A stretch of 64,000 nucleotides of DNA from JAVJUV01 sp047314965 (GCF_047314965.1 NZ_JBLBVK010000052.1:115808-179807), one strand, 5' to 3'. Counted from the stretch's first letter, positions 54,093 through 62,699 are shown. The notes: generated from the sequence alone by a model not told the origin. Numbers and translations are program-made.

Positions 54093-55139
54093 ATGAAATG
54101 GATTTTTCGAATTTTCGCCGGATTGGCCCTTATCGTCGGCCTCGTCGTGATCGCGGGCGTGACGCTTGACACCAGGGTCCGCCCGGCACCCGAAACCGCG
54201 CCGGGTTATCGCCTGACCAGCACGCCCGCCCCGCACAGAGATCGGGACATCCCGGTCCACGTCTGGTACCCCGCCGAGCCCGATGCGGAGCCCCCCGTTC
54301 TTCTGGGGCAGAATGCCCTCTTTTATGGTCACTACGTCCATATCGACGCGCCGGCCGCCACGGGTCCGTTTCCCGTTGTGGTCCTGTCGCACGGATCGGG
54401 CGGCAACGCGCCTCAGATGGGGTGGCTGATCCGCGAAATGGTCGCATCGGGCATGATCGTCGTCGCCACGAACCATCCCGGCACCACGTCACGCGACAGC
54501 GATCCGTTCCAGACGATCCGCATTTGGGAAAGACCTGCCGACCTGACGGCGCTGCTGGACTGGACGCTCGGCTCGGACCTGCCTGCGGAGTCGAACCGAG
54601 TGGGCGTTCTCGGCTTCTCCTTGGGCGGGCATTCCGCGCTGGCGCTGGCGGGATCACGTGTCACCAAGGCGGCGTTCATCGACTATTGCGCGACTCACGA
54701 CGGCATACCCGATTGCACGTGGATGCTGAACGCCGGTGTCGATTTCGCAACCATCGACCAGCCCCTCTACGAGGCCGATCATTCCGACCCGCGTGTGCGC
54801 GCGGCGGTGGCCGTCGATCCCGCCTTGTCGCTCGCCACGACGCCGGACAGCCTTGCCGCGATGGACCTCCCGGTTCTTGTGATCAACCTCGGTCAGGACG
54901 CCCCGGCAGCGATGCGGGCGGATGCGCTGGCGGCAACCTTGCCCCAAGGCGCATATCACGTCGAACCCGAGAGCTGGCATTTCACGTTTCTCGCCGAGTG
55001 TTCGCCCCTTGGGCGGATCGTCATCGGGCTGGCCAGCCCGGACAACATCTGTTCGGATGCCGGTCTTCGTCCACGCGCCGAGGCCCACGCGGCGCTTGCC
55101 GCGCGGATCGTCTCTTTCCTTTCCGGCACGCTGCAATAG
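54093..55139 (+). CDS. Exported or membrane-anchored alpha/beta hydrolase
   Basis: A 348-aa hydrolase with an N-terminal hydrophobic segment (residues 4-24) that serves as a signal or anchor. The oxyanion region is FPVVVLSHGSGGNAPQM, and the nucleophile elbow is VGVLGFSLGGHSALALAG near residue 175. A late SWHFTFLAEC would supply His. The pattern is like platelet-activating-factor acetylhydrolase/dienelactone hydrolase-type proteins. The substrate is unknown. The ribosome site is weak. A GST gene follows 33 bases downstream. Confidence 0.84.
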   Translation: MKWIFRIFAGLALIVGLVVIAGVTLDTRVRPAPETAPGYRLTSTPAPHRDRDIPVHVWYPAEPDAEPPVLLGQNALFYGHYVHIDAPAATGPFPVVVLSHGSGGNAPQMGWLIREMVASGMIVVATNHPGTTSRDSDPFQTIRIWERPADLTALLDWTLGSDLPAESNRVGVLGFSLGGHSALALAGSRVTKAAFIDYCATHDGIPDCTWMLNAGVDFATIDQPLYEADHSDPRVRAAVAVDPALSLATTPDSLAAMDLPVLVINLGQDAPAAMRADALAATLPQGAYHVEPESWHFTFLAECSPLGRIVIGLASPDNICSDAGLRPRAEAHAALAARIVSFLSGTLQ

Positions 55140-55172
55140 CTTGTCGCACGCCTGACCCGCATCGGAGATCCC

Positions 55173-55883
55173 ATGACCGCCCCCATCGACCTGTATTACT
55201 GGCCCACACCGAACGGCTGGAAGATCACCATCGCGCTTGAAGAAATGGGCCTGCCCTACAACCTGCATGTCGTGAACATCGGCAAGGGCGACCAGTTCGA
55301 CCCCGATTTCCTGAAAATTGCGCCGAACAACCGGATGCCGGCGATCGTCGATCCCGATGGCCCCGACGGCGCGCCGGTCTCGATCTTCGAATCCGGTGCG
55401 ATCCTGCAATATCTGGCCCGGAAGACCGGCATGTTCTGCGGCAAGACCGAGCGCGAGAGGATCGCCGTCGACCAGTGGCTCATGTGGCAGATGGGCGGTG
55501 TCGGACCGATGGCGGGACAGGCACATCATTTCATGAAATACGCCCCAGGCCTGACCCCGGCGCAGGTCCTGCCCTATGCGCAGGATCGGTATCGGCGCGA
55601 GGTCGGGCGGCTTTACGGTGTTCTCGACAGGCAACTGGCGGAGAACGAGTTCGTCGCAGGCGACTACTCGATCGCGGACATGGCGATCTGGCCCTGGGCG
55701 CAGAACTGGGAAGGCCAGCAGCAGACGCTGGAGGACAAGCCGCATTTCGCGCGCTGGCTGGATGCGGTCTGGGCCCGGGATGCCGTGAAGCGGGGCAAGG
55801 CGGTGGGCGCGGACCTGCGCAGCGCGCCGCTGAGCGCCGAGGAGCAGGCGGAATCGAACCGCATTCTCTTCGGGACGCGCTGA
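55173..55883 (+). CDS. Glutathione S-transferase (YghU/YfcG-like)
   Basis: A 236-aa GST. The thioredoxin-like domain begins IDLYYWPTPNGWKITIALEE, with the Thr/Asn-type active site PTPNGWK, the cis-Pro region NNRMPAIVD, and the glutathione-binding FESGAILQYLA. The helical domain has FVAGDYSIADMAIWPW. This is the layout of the nu-class YghU/YfcG enzymes, which reduce disulfides and peroxides. GGAG precedes the ATG. Confidence 0.93.
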   Translation: MTAPIDLYYWPTPNGWKITIALEEMGLPYNLHVVNIGKGDQFDPDFLKIAPNNRMPAIVDPDGPDGAPVSIFESGAILQYLARKTGMFCGKTERERIAVDQWLMWQMGGVGPMAGQAHHFMKYAPGLTPAQVLPYAQDRYRREVGRLYGVLDRQLAENEFVAGDYSIADMAIWPWAQNWEGQQQTLEDKPHFARWLDAVWARDAVKRGKAVGADLRSAPLSAEEQAESNRILFGTR

Positions 55884-56201
55884 GGGTTTCCAGGCCCACT
55901 CAGCAGGACTGCAACCGTTTCCCGCGCACATCGGGCACCTTGAAGCGCCCGTGATTGTGAACCTGTCGCCAGACCGACAGCACTCGAATACCGGCCATGG
56001 TGCACTGGTATCGAGCTGAAGATGCCGGGTCGCATCTCACCGACCGCCTTGATTGTGCGGCGCGCATTGCCAGGAGTCTGCGAATGCCGAATTTGCGGCC
56101 CTTCGGTAACGCAAACCGCTCGCCGCAAACCGCCCCAAGCACCGCCGCTTTTTCGCCAAAGTGGTTAAATAGCTGATTCCATTATTTTGGAGATTCTAAC
56201 T
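55884..56201. other. Intergenic region without a supported gene
   Basis: A 318-base stretch of mixed composition. An 80-codon open frame on the minus strand (55900-56142) has no ribosome site and no recognisable family. The last 40 bases turn AT-rich (TTAAATAGCTGATTCCATTA) and probably hold the promoter and ribosome site of the next gene. Confidence 0.4.
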
Positions 56202-56858
56202 ATGCCGAGTTTTTTGGTGAACACTTCGGGACGGCGCAGCACGAAACTTGTCAGCCACACGAGTGACTGGGGTGTCTCCGTGTCTCAGGCCAGCGCGGAC
56301 AGGACAGCCGGGATGAAGGGGCTTGCCGTCGTGGGCTATCTGACCCTTTTTGCCGCCTCCTTGTTTGTCATTCCGATCATGGTCGGCCTTAGCATGTTCG
56401 AGACGACCAGCAAGGTTGCCGCCGATCTGGCCATCGTCGTGGGCTGCGTCGGGCTTGCAATGTTCTTCAACGCCCATTCCCGCAAGGGCCCCAAGAACGC
56501 GCTGCAAATCGACTACGATGCCTCCGAGGTGCGCCTTGGCTCCGTCTCCGCCAAGGGCGCTTTTGTGCGCCACAAGGTCTGCCCGCTGCGCTCGCTCGAT
56601 AGCGTCGTCGTCAATGCTTCGGACCCGTCCGCGCCAACGCTGACGCTGGAAATGTTCAGCGAAGCGGCGACGATCCGCTTTTCGAATACCGATATCGACG
56701 CTCTGCAGGAGCTGGCCGCCACCATTCAGACGGCCGCGGACGAAGCCCGCGCTGCGCCGATCCGGTCCCGGATCGTGAGCCGGATCAACGGGTTCGAAGC
56801 GGGAATGCGCGAAATCGGACAACGCGTGCGGTCGCGGGTCACCTCGAGTTTCGCGTAA
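56202..56858 (+). CDS. Membrane protein of unknown function
   Basis: A 218-aa protein with two membrane helices (about residues 40-62 and 70-88) followed by a soluble domain of beta-strand character (NALQIDYDASEVRLGSVSAK) and an amphipathic C-terminal helix region. GGAG lies 8 bases before the ATG at 56202. I do not recognise the family. The organisation of two helices plus a PH-like beta domain recalls bacterial bPH-type membrane proteins, which is only a suggestion. Confidence 0.7.
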   Translation: MPSFLVNTSGRRSTKLVSHTSDWGVSVSQASADRTAGMKGLAVVGYLTLFAASLFVIPIMVGLSMFETTSKVAADLAIVVGCVGLAMFFNAHSRKGPKNALQIDYDASEVRLGSVSAKGAFVRHKVCPLRSLDSVVVNASDPSAPTLTLEMFSEAATIRFSNTDIDALQELAATIQTAADEARAAPIRSRIVSRINGFEAGMREIGQRVRSRVTSSFA

Positions 56859-57256
56859 GCGCGCCGGTCGGGCGCTCGCCTGCTCGGCGATCAGGTCCAC
56901 CTGACGCACCGGGGGCGACCTCCAAAAAAAAGCATCGGGATCGATGAGCCGAGAACCGGCTGGATTGCTCTTCAGCAAGCCGGGCGGCGAAGCGATCCGA
57001 CGCTTTGCGGCACGGGCGCGGCAAGACTTTCCAATCGCAAAAGAGGAACGTCTCTGGGCGCGCTCTCGCCTTGGTTGCACCCCGACGCCGGAACACACTG
57101 TTGCAAATAAAACACCATAAAAACAATAAAATAGAAAATTTCTCTCCTGTCATTTTCGGACCTCATCCGGTCCCTAGGCGTCGTCCTCGCCGGACAGACC
57201 CGGCGCGCCTGTTTTTCTCGCGGGCGAACGACTGAAATATTTTTGGAGACGTTTAC
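56859..57256. other. Intergenic region with a long AT-rich leader
   Basis: This 398-base stretch has no supported gene. Its 3' third is strikingly A-rich for this genome (57100-57145). A candidate promoter is present there (-35 TTGCAA at 57101-57106, 17 bases, -10 CAATAA at 57124-57129). That would give the lipoprotein mRNA a leader of about 120 bases. A 58-codon frame from 56944 has no coding character. Confidence 0.4.
57101..57129 (+). promoter_or_regulatory. Candidate sigma-70 promoter of the lipoprotein gene
   Basis: TTGCAA and CAATAA are separated by 17 bases within an A-rich stretch. The nearest start codon downstream on this strand is that of the lipoprotein gene at 57257. Confidence 0.35.
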
Positions 57257-57913
57257 ATGAAACTTTCGAACATATCTTTGACGAGCGCCATGCTTCTCGC
57301 CCTTGCCGCCTGCGGCGGCGGCGGCGGTGAACCGGTTGATCCGAATACCGTGACCTCGTCGGGTATATTAGAATTGGATCTGCCTGCAGATACCTCGGCC
57401 TATCCGGAAGGTGTGGATGATCTCATTACCAGCGTTAAGAACGCAAATGAACTCGGCACGCTGGAAGCCCCGGCAGGCGAGGCAGTCTACACCGGTACTT
57501 TTGGCGCCGAAATCAATGACTTTGTTGGCGGCGACGGTGCGGTTATCACCGGCGATGCCACGATCGGGGTGAACCTGTCTGGAACGACCGCAACCGCCAC
57601 GTTCGACAATATTTCCGCGATCTCGGTTGACTCCCAAGGCACGGTTTTCCCTTCGGTCGTAGGCAGTATCACCGAAGACAGCCCACTGGCGATCTGTGCG
57701 GGGATTTTGTCGGGTGACCTGACCGGCTCCTTCCTGGTGGAAGGCGCGGAAACGTATGACTTTGCAGGGGCACTGAACGGCGCATTTGCCGATGAAAACG
57801 GAACAAATTCCGTCTTCGGCGTCTTCGACGGCACTCTGACGAATACCACGGTCGGCGACGACTTTGGTGTGACCGATGAAGTTGGCGGCGCGTTCTACGC
57901 AGTGGACAACTGA
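57257..57913 (+). CDS. Lipoprotein with a TbpB-like beta-barrel domain
   Basis: A 218-aa lipoprotein. The signal peptide ends in the lipobox LAAC near residue 20, followed by a glycine run. The mature part is Gly/Ala/Thr/Asp-rich with alternating strands, and contains VYTGTFGAEINDFVGGDGAV, then ATATFDNIS and YDFAGALNGAFADENGTNS. This resembles the C-lobe barrel of transferrin-binding protein B-like surface lipoproteins (Slam substrates in other proteobacteria). No Slam or receptor gene is nearby, so the ligand and surface export are unknown. GGAG precedes the ATG, and a terminator follows. Confidence 0.78.
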   Translation: MKLSNISLTSAMLLALAACGGGGGEPVDPNTVTSSGILELDLPADTSAYPEGVDDLITSVKNANELGTLEAPAGEAVYTGTFGAEINDFVGGDGAVITGDATIGVNLSGTTATATFDNISAISVDSQGTVFPSVVGSITEDSPLAICAGILSGDLTGSFLVEGAETYDFAGALNGAFADENGTNSVFGVFDGTLTNTTVGDDFGVTDEVGGAFYAVDN

Positions 57914-57935
57914 TCCCGATACACACCTTTTACCC

Positions 57936-57967
57936 AAAGGTCCGCCGGCAACGGCGGGCCTTTTTCG
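57936..57967. terminator. Terminator shared by the lipoprotein gene and yciB
   Basis: TCCGCCG and CGGCGGG form a stem around GCAA, extended by AAAGG and CCTTT, with a T run after it on the plus strand and, read the other way, a shorter one on the minus strand. It lies between convergent genes. Confidence 0.85.
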
Positions 57968-57969
57968 TT

Positions 57970-58578
57970 TCAGTTCTCGCCCGCTTCCTCGTCGATCAGG
58001 TATCTCTGAAGCGTCAGGATCTGGCCCCAGAGAAACAGGAACATAAGGATCGGGAAGCCGAAGGTCTCGATCTTGACCCAGGCGTCGGTCGACATGGTGC
58101 GCCAGACAATCTCGTTCGCCGCAGCCAGCCCGGCAAAGAACAGCGTCAGCCGCCATGTCAGCTTCATCCAGCCCTCGTCGGTCATCGGCAAGAACTCGGC
58201 CATGATCCAGGCGAGGTAACTGCGTCCCTGCAAGAGCCCGATCCCCAGGATCACGGCGAAGAGGCCGTAGACCAGCGTGGTTTTCATCTTGAAGAACTTC
58301 TCGTCGTTGAACCACACGGTCAGCCCGCCGAAGAGCACCACCATGACGATGGTGAAGACCTGCATGCGGGAAAGCTTGCCTGTCAGCTTCCAGAGGATCG
58401 CCATCGAGGCCAGAAGGATGGGCACGAAGATCGCGGCGGCGACAATGAAGCCGGAATAGTCTGTCCCGCCAAAGCTGTAGGTCTCGTCCCTCATGTAGAG
58501 ATAGGCCACGAAGAACAGCATGGGCGGACCCAGTTCAAGGATCTGCTTGGTGACCGGGTTGATCTGTTGTTCCGCCAT
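57970..58578 (-). CDS. yciB: YciB/IspZ-like septation membrane protein
   Basis: A 202-aa inner-membrane protein with five or six helices. The N-terminus KQILELGPPMLFFVAYLYM and the central block LTWRLTLFFAGLAAANEIVW are characteristic of YciB (formerly intracellular septation protein A). It takes part in cell envelope synthesis and division in enterobacteria. The ATG at 58578 is the natural family start. The gene upstream on the same strand is the NuoE-NuoF type fusion. Confidence 0.93.
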   Translation of the reverse strand: MAEQQINPVTKQILELGPPMLFFVAYLYMRDETYSFGGTDYSGFIVAAAIFVPILLASMAILWKLTGKLSRMQVFTIVMVVLFGGLTVWFNDEKFFKMKTTLVYGLFAVILGIGLLQGRSYLAWIMAEFLPMTDEGWMKLTWRLTLFFAGLAAANEIVWRTMSTDAWVKIETFGFPILMFLFLWGQILTLQRYLIDEEAGEN

Positions 58579-58650
58579 TGCCGTCCTGCCTGCCTTGATT
58601 CGTCACCCCCATGTAGTCCGCAAAAGGAGCGCTGAAAAGCAAGCGGCCTT

Positions 58651-58706
58651 CCTCTTGGCCGAAATACTTCGGGGGGCGCGCGGCAGCGCGCGGGGGCAGA
58701 GCCCCC
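58651..58706 (-). repeat. Compound hairpin repeat, copy B
   Basis: On the minus strand, directly after the stop codon of the gene at 58707: hairpin 1 (GGGGGCTCTGCCCCC), hairpin 2 (GCGCGC-TGCC-GCGCGC), then CCCCCGAAGTATTTCGGCC and AAGAGG. Copy C at 60920 has the same order with a different second hairpin sequence. Confidence 0.75.
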
Positions 58707-60392
58707 TCAGACCTCGCTCGGAAAGTGCTTCATCACCAGCCGGATCGGGTTCGGCGCCGCCTGCCCCAGCCCGCAGATCGAGGCGTCGGCCATCGCCTGG
58801 CAGAGGTCCTCCAGCAGCGGCTGGTCCCAGCGGTCGGCCTGCATCAGCTTGACCGCCTTCTCGCAGCCGACCCGACAGGGCGTGCATTGCCCGCAGCTTT
58901 CGTCCTCGAAGAAACGCAACATGTTGAGCGCCGCCGCCTTCGCGCTGTCCTTGTCCGACAGAACCACGACGGCGGCGGAGCCGATGAACGAGCCGAGGGG
59001 TTGCAGGGTATCGAAATCGAGCGGCACATCGGAGATGGAGGCCGGAAGCAGACCCGAGGACGGCCCTCCGGGCTGATAGGCCTTGAACGCGTGCCCCTCG
59101 GCCATGCCGCCCGCCGCCTCGATGATGTCGGTAATGGTGGAGCCTGCGGGCAGAAGGTAGACCCCCGGTCTGGCCACCCGGCCCGAGACGGAATACGAGC
59201 GCAGGCCCTTCCGGCCGTTCTTCTCGACCGAACCGAGTATCTCCGGCCCTTCTCGCAGAACCCGCGCGATCCAGTGCAGCGTCTCGACGTTATGGACCAG
59301 CGTGGGGCGGTCGAAGATGCCCACCTGCGCGACATAGGGCGGACGGTGACGCGGCAGGCCGCGCTTGCCTTCGATCGACTCGATCATCGCGGATTCCTCG
59401 CCGCAGATATAGGCTCCCGCGCCCCGGCGAAGGTCGATATATCCCGTATCGACGATCCCGGCGGCTTCCAGCGCGGCGATTTCGCGGCGGAGGATCTCCA
59501 GAACGGCGGGATATTCGTCGCGCATGTAGATGAAGCAGGTCTCGGCCTCGACCGCCCAGGCGGCGATCAGCATGCCTTCCAGCATCAGGTGCGGCGTACG
59601 CTCGAGGTAATACCGGTCCTTGAAGGTGCCCGGTTCGCCCTCGTCGCCATTGACGGCCAGGTAACGCGGGCCCGGATTGCCGCGTACGAAGCCCCATTTC
59701 CGCCCCGAAGGGAAGCCCGCGCCACCCAGCCCGCGCAGGCCAGAGGCCAGCACGGCTTCCTGCACCTTTTCCCAGTCGCCGCCGTCCCGCAGGGTGAGCA
59801 GCGTGTCGTAACCGCCTGAGGCGCGGTAGGTTTCCAGCGTTTCGTACCCGGGCACGCGGGCGTGGGTGTCGCCCGCCGCGATGGCTGCGGCCACCTTCTC
59901 GGGCGTGGCGTGATCGATATGGTAGTGACCCAGTTCCAGCGTGGGCGCGGTATCGCAACGCCCCATGCAGGGTGCGCGCAGCACGCGGACCTGCTGAGGG
60001 TCGAGGCCGTCTTCCAGCGCCTTCTTCAGCGCCTCGGCCCCGGCCAGCTCGCAAGACAGGGAGTCGCAGACCCGGATCGTCAGCGCGGGCGGCGGGGTGT
60101 CGCCTTCCTTCACGATGTCGAAATGGGCGTAGAAACTGGCGACCTCGTAGACCTCCGCCTGCGACAGCCGCATCTCTTCAGCCAGGGCGCGCAGATGTGC
60201 CGCCGAAAGGTGTCCTTCGGCATCCTGAATGAGATGCAGGAACTCGATCAGCAGGTCGCGGCGGCGCGGACGGTCGCCAAGAAGCGCCCGAACCTCGGAG
60301 AGCGCCGCGTCGTCCAGTTGCCGGCCCTTGGGCGTCCTGCGCCCCTTGCCCTGCCCCGATTTCCACACGCCCTTACGCTGATCCAGCGCCAT
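58707..60392 (-). CDS. NuoE-NuoF type fusion (formate dehydrogenase beta/diaphorase-like)
   Basis: A 561-aa fusion. Residues about 25-160 are a NuoE/FdsG-like thioredoxin-fold [2Fe-2S] domain, with ligands in VCDSLSCELAGAE and RAPCMGRCDTAP. The rest is a NuoF/FdsB-like domain with FMN and NAD sites (GLGGAGFPSGRKWGFVRGN, NGDEGEPGTFKDRYYLE, GAGAYICGEESAMIESIEGK) and a [4Fe-4S] motif SCGQCTPCRVGCEKAV. In NAD-dependent formate dehydrogenases this unit passes electrons to NAD+. No molybdenum-containing alpha subunit, maturation gene or hydrogenase gene is next to it, so its partner is not known. Confidence 0.88.
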   Translation of the reverse strand: MALDQRKGVWKSGQGKGRRTPKGRQLDDAALSEVRALLGDRPRRRDLLIEFLHLIQDAEGHLSAAHLRALAEEMRLSQAEVYEVASFYAHFDIVKEGDTPPPALTIRVCDSLSCELAGAEALKKALEDGLDPQQVRVLRAPCMGRCDTAPTLELGHYHIDHATPEKVAAAIAAGDTHARVPGYETLETYRASGGYDTLLTLRDGGDWEKVQEAVLASGLRGLGGAGFPSGRKWGFVRGNPGPRYLAVNGDEGEPGTFKDRYYLERTPHLMLEGMLIAAWAVEAETCFIYMRDEYPAVLEILRREIAALEAAGIVDTGYIDLRRGAGAYICGEESAMIESIEGKRGLPRHRPPYVAQVGIFDRPTLVHNVETLHWIARVLREGPEILGSVEKNGRKGLRSYSVSGRVARPGVYLLPAGSTITDIIEAAGGMAEGHAFKAYQPGGPSSGLLPASISDVPLDFDTLQPLGSFIGSAAVVVLSDKDSAKAAALNMLRFFEDESCGQCTPCRVGCEKAVKLMQADRWDQPLLEDLCQAMADASICGLGQAAPNPIRLVMKHFPSEV

Positions 60393-60523
60393 CGGCAGTT
60401 CTCCCTCGCGTTCTTCTGACCAATTCCTACCGCTTCAGGCGGGGGATGACAGGTCCAAATGCGACGATTGATGGCCTCGTTCCGCTCTGGCCTGCCTCCC
60501 GCATCCGTGCGATACTTTGCAGT

Positions 60524-60919
60524 ATGCGTCTATCGATTGCTCTCGCCCTCTTCCTGTTCCCGGCGGCCCTGCAGGCCGAGACGCCGATTTCAGCGGCGGA
60601 GTTCGAGTCGCGGGTGACCGGCAAGGTCCTGACCTATTCGGCCGGCGGAGCGCCCTATGGCATGGAAGAATACCTCGAGGGGCGGCGCGTGCGTTGGAGT
60701 TTCCTCGACGGGAAATGCCAGGAAGGCCGCTGGTATGTCGCGGGCGAGCAGATCTGCTTCGTCTACGAGGACATCGCCGAACCGCAGTGCTGGCAGTTCT
60801 ATGCCCACGGAAACCGCATAGTCGCGCGTTTCGAAAACGATCCGATGTCGACGGAGCTTTACGAGACATCGAGTTCGTCCGATCCCTTGTTGTGCCTCGG
60901 GCCCGAGATCGGCGTCTGA
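60524..60919 (+). CDS. Small exported protein of unknown function
   Basis: A 131-aa protein with a clear signal peptide (MRLSIALALFLFPAALQA) and a compact soluble domain rich in Trp, Tyr and Glu, with three cysteines (DGKCQEG, EQICFVY, EPQCWQF) and a fourth near the C-terminus. The pattern (GMEEYLEGRRVRWSFLDG, then CQEGRWYVAGEQICFVYED) is familiar from Rhodobacterales exported hypothetical proteins, but I know no function. The start was set by the signal peptide; there is no clear ribosome site. Copy C of the hairpin repeat starts one base after the stop codon. Confidence 0.75.
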   Translation: MRLSIALALFLFPAALQAETPISAAEFESRVTGKVLTYSAGGAPYGMEEYLEGRRVRWSFLDGKCQEGRWYVAGEQICFVYEDIAEPQCWQFYAHGNRIVARFENDPMSTELYETSSSSDPLLCLGPEIGV

Positions 60920-60982
60920 AGGGGGCTCCGCCCCCGTCCCGGACAGGGTCCGGGACTCCCCCGAAGTATTTTCGCCAAGAGG
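60920..60982 (+). repeat. Compound hairpin repeat, copy C
   Basis: One base after the stop codon at 60917-60919: hairpin 1 (GGGGGCTCCGCCCCC), hairpin 2 (GTCCCGGA-CAGG-GTCCGGGAC), then CCCCCGAAGTATTTTCGCC and AAGAGG. The architecture is the same as copy B; the second hairpin has an unrelated but equally perfect stem. Confidence 0.75.
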
Positions 60983-61019
60983 ACGGACAATCTGAAGAGA
61001 GTTGACCCGAGCCTGCCGG

Positions 61020-62531
61020 TCAGAGAAGCCTGCCCTGTGCCGGCGGCCTGTCCCCGGCCTTGGCCTCTACACGGCCATCACCGAACTCGATCTCGAGCCG
61101 GCCGGTCGCCTCCGCGGCCGAGGTGATGACCCTCTCGCCCTTGCGGACCACGGCATAGCCGCGCGCCAGCGTCGCCTGGTAGCCGAGGCTCTGGTGCATG
61201 CGGCTCAGCGCCGAAAGCCGGTCGGTCAGCGTGGCGAGCCGGCGGTCAGAGGCCTGCTTCAGGCGTGGCATCACCCTCTCGAGGTCGCGGCGCTGGAGCG
61301 CGACGCGCTCGCGGAGCGGTTGCGGGCGCAGACGGGCCAGCACCCCGCCCAGCCGGTCGCGCTTGCGTTCGACGGCACGGGTCAGCCCGGGCTGAAGCCG
61401 CGCGGCCCGGTCATCGAGGCGGCGGGTCTCGGTGTCGATGCGCCCGCGCAGCAGCGAGGGCCGGATGGCGCCAGCGTGGAGGGCGAGTTCGGCGCGTTTC
61501 TTCTGGACCGTTCGTGTCAGAGACTGTGCCAGCCGCTCCTCGGCACGGTCGAGCCGCTGGCGGGGGTCGTTCAGAAGCGCCTGCGGTTTCGGCAGGATGC
61601 GCGAAAGATCGGAGAGCCGCTGGCGGCGGCGCTCGACGCCCTGGGTCACGCCGCGGGCCAGACGCGCCTCCTGCTCGCGGAGCCAGACCATCAGGTCGCG
61701 GCGCACGGGCACCGCCATCTCGGCCGCCGCCGTGGGCGTGGGTGCGCGCCGGTCGGAGACGTAGTCGATCAGCGTCGTGTCGGTCTCGTGGCCGACGGCA
61801 GAGATCAGCGGGATGGCGCTTTCCGCCGCCGCGCGGGCCACGATCTCCTCGTTGAAGCCCCAGAGATCCTCGATCGAGCCGCCGCCGCGCGCGACGATGA
61901 TCACGTCCGGCCTGGGCAGCGCGCCGCCCGGCGTTAGACGGTTGAAGCCGCGGATCGCGTTGGCCACCTCGGGCGCGCAGGACTGGCCCTGCACGGCGAC
62001 CGGCCAGATCAGCACCTTGCGCGGAAAGCGATCGCGGAGGCGGTGCAGGATGTCGCGGATCACCGCGCCCGAGGGCGAGGTCACCACGCCGATGATCTCG
62101 GGCAGGAACGGCAGGGGTTTCTTCCGTTCGGCGGCGAAAAGGCCCTCGGCTTCGAGCGCCTTCTTGCGCTTTTCCAGCATCGCCATCAGCGCGCCCTGCC
62201 CGGCGACCGCCATCTCGTCCACGTTCATGTTGTACTTGGACTGGGCGCCGAAGGTGGTGAGCCGCCCTGTGACGACGACCTCGAGCCCTTCTTCCGGCAT
62301 GACAGAGAGTTGGTCGATCTGGCCTTTCCACGTGGTGCAGGACAGGACGTTCCGGTCATCCTTGATGTCGTAGTAGAGATGCCCCGAGCGCGCCCGGAAC
62401 ACGCGCCCCACCTCGCCACGCACGCGGACCCGGCCGAACTCGCCCTCGATCACGCGCTTGATCGCGCCGGATATCTCGGAGACGGTGAATTCGGGGGCGT
62501 TGTCGCCCGGTTTGTCTTCGAAGAGGTCCAT
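61020..62531 (-). CDS. xseA: Exodeoxyribonuclease VII large subunit
   Basis: XseA (503 aa), which with XseB degrades single-stranded DNA to oligonucleotides. The N-terminal OB domain has FTVSEISGAIKRVIEGEFGR and GHLYYDIKDD; the catalytic core has IGVVTSPSGAVIRDILHRLR, VIIVARGGGSIEDLWGFNEE and SAVGHETDTTLIDYVSDRRA with PTPTAAAE. A long coiled-coil region of about residues 280-430 (Arg-rich) follows, as in the family. The frame is open far upstream, but the family N-terminus MDLFED begins at 62531. It is divergent from purD. Confidence 0.96.
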   Translation of the reverse strand: MDLFEDKPGDNAPEFTVSEISGAIKRVIEGEFGRVRVRGEVGRVFRARSGHLYYDIKDDRNVLSCTTWKGQIDQLSVMPEEGLEVVVTGRLTTFGAQSKYNMNVDEMAVAGQGALMAMLEKRKKALEAEGLFAAERKKPLPFLPEIIGVVTSPSGAVIRDILHRLRDRFPRKVLIWPVAVQGQSCAPEVANAIRGFNRLTPGGALPRPDVIIVARGGGSIEDLWGFNEEIVARAAAESAIPLISAVGHETDTTLIDYVSDRRAPTPTAAAEMAVPVRRDLMVWLREQEARLARGVTQGVERRRQRLSDLSRILPKPQALLNDPRQRLDRAEERLAQSLTRTVQKKRAELALHAGAIRPSLLRGRIDTETRRLDDRAARLQPGLTRAVERKRDRLGGVLARLRPQPLRERVALQRRDLERVMPRLKQASDRRLATLTDRLSALSRMHQSLGYQATLARGYAVVRKGERVITSAAEATGRLEIEFGDGRVEAKAGDRPPAQGRLL

Positions 62532-62699
62532 CGCTCCGCCTCGCGCCAGGGGTTTCGCCGAGTTTAGCGACAGCCGCACCCGGAAGACCAGAGCCCGATG
62601 TGCCACGCCGGCTCCGGCAACCTTGCCGCCTGCCGCCTCTTTCGCTATCCGCGTCGGCATCAAGGCGGCGCTTTCGAGAATGAAGAGGTTTACGGACGC

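Noticed and set aside
55900..56142. An 80-codon minus-strand open frame between the GST gene and the membrane protein gene
   Set aside because: No ribosome site, no recognisable family, and Arg/Ser-rich composition typical of chance frames.
56944..57120. A 58-codon plus-strand frame before the lipoprotein gene
   Set aside because: Third-position composition is not coding-like and it ends in the A-rich promoter region.
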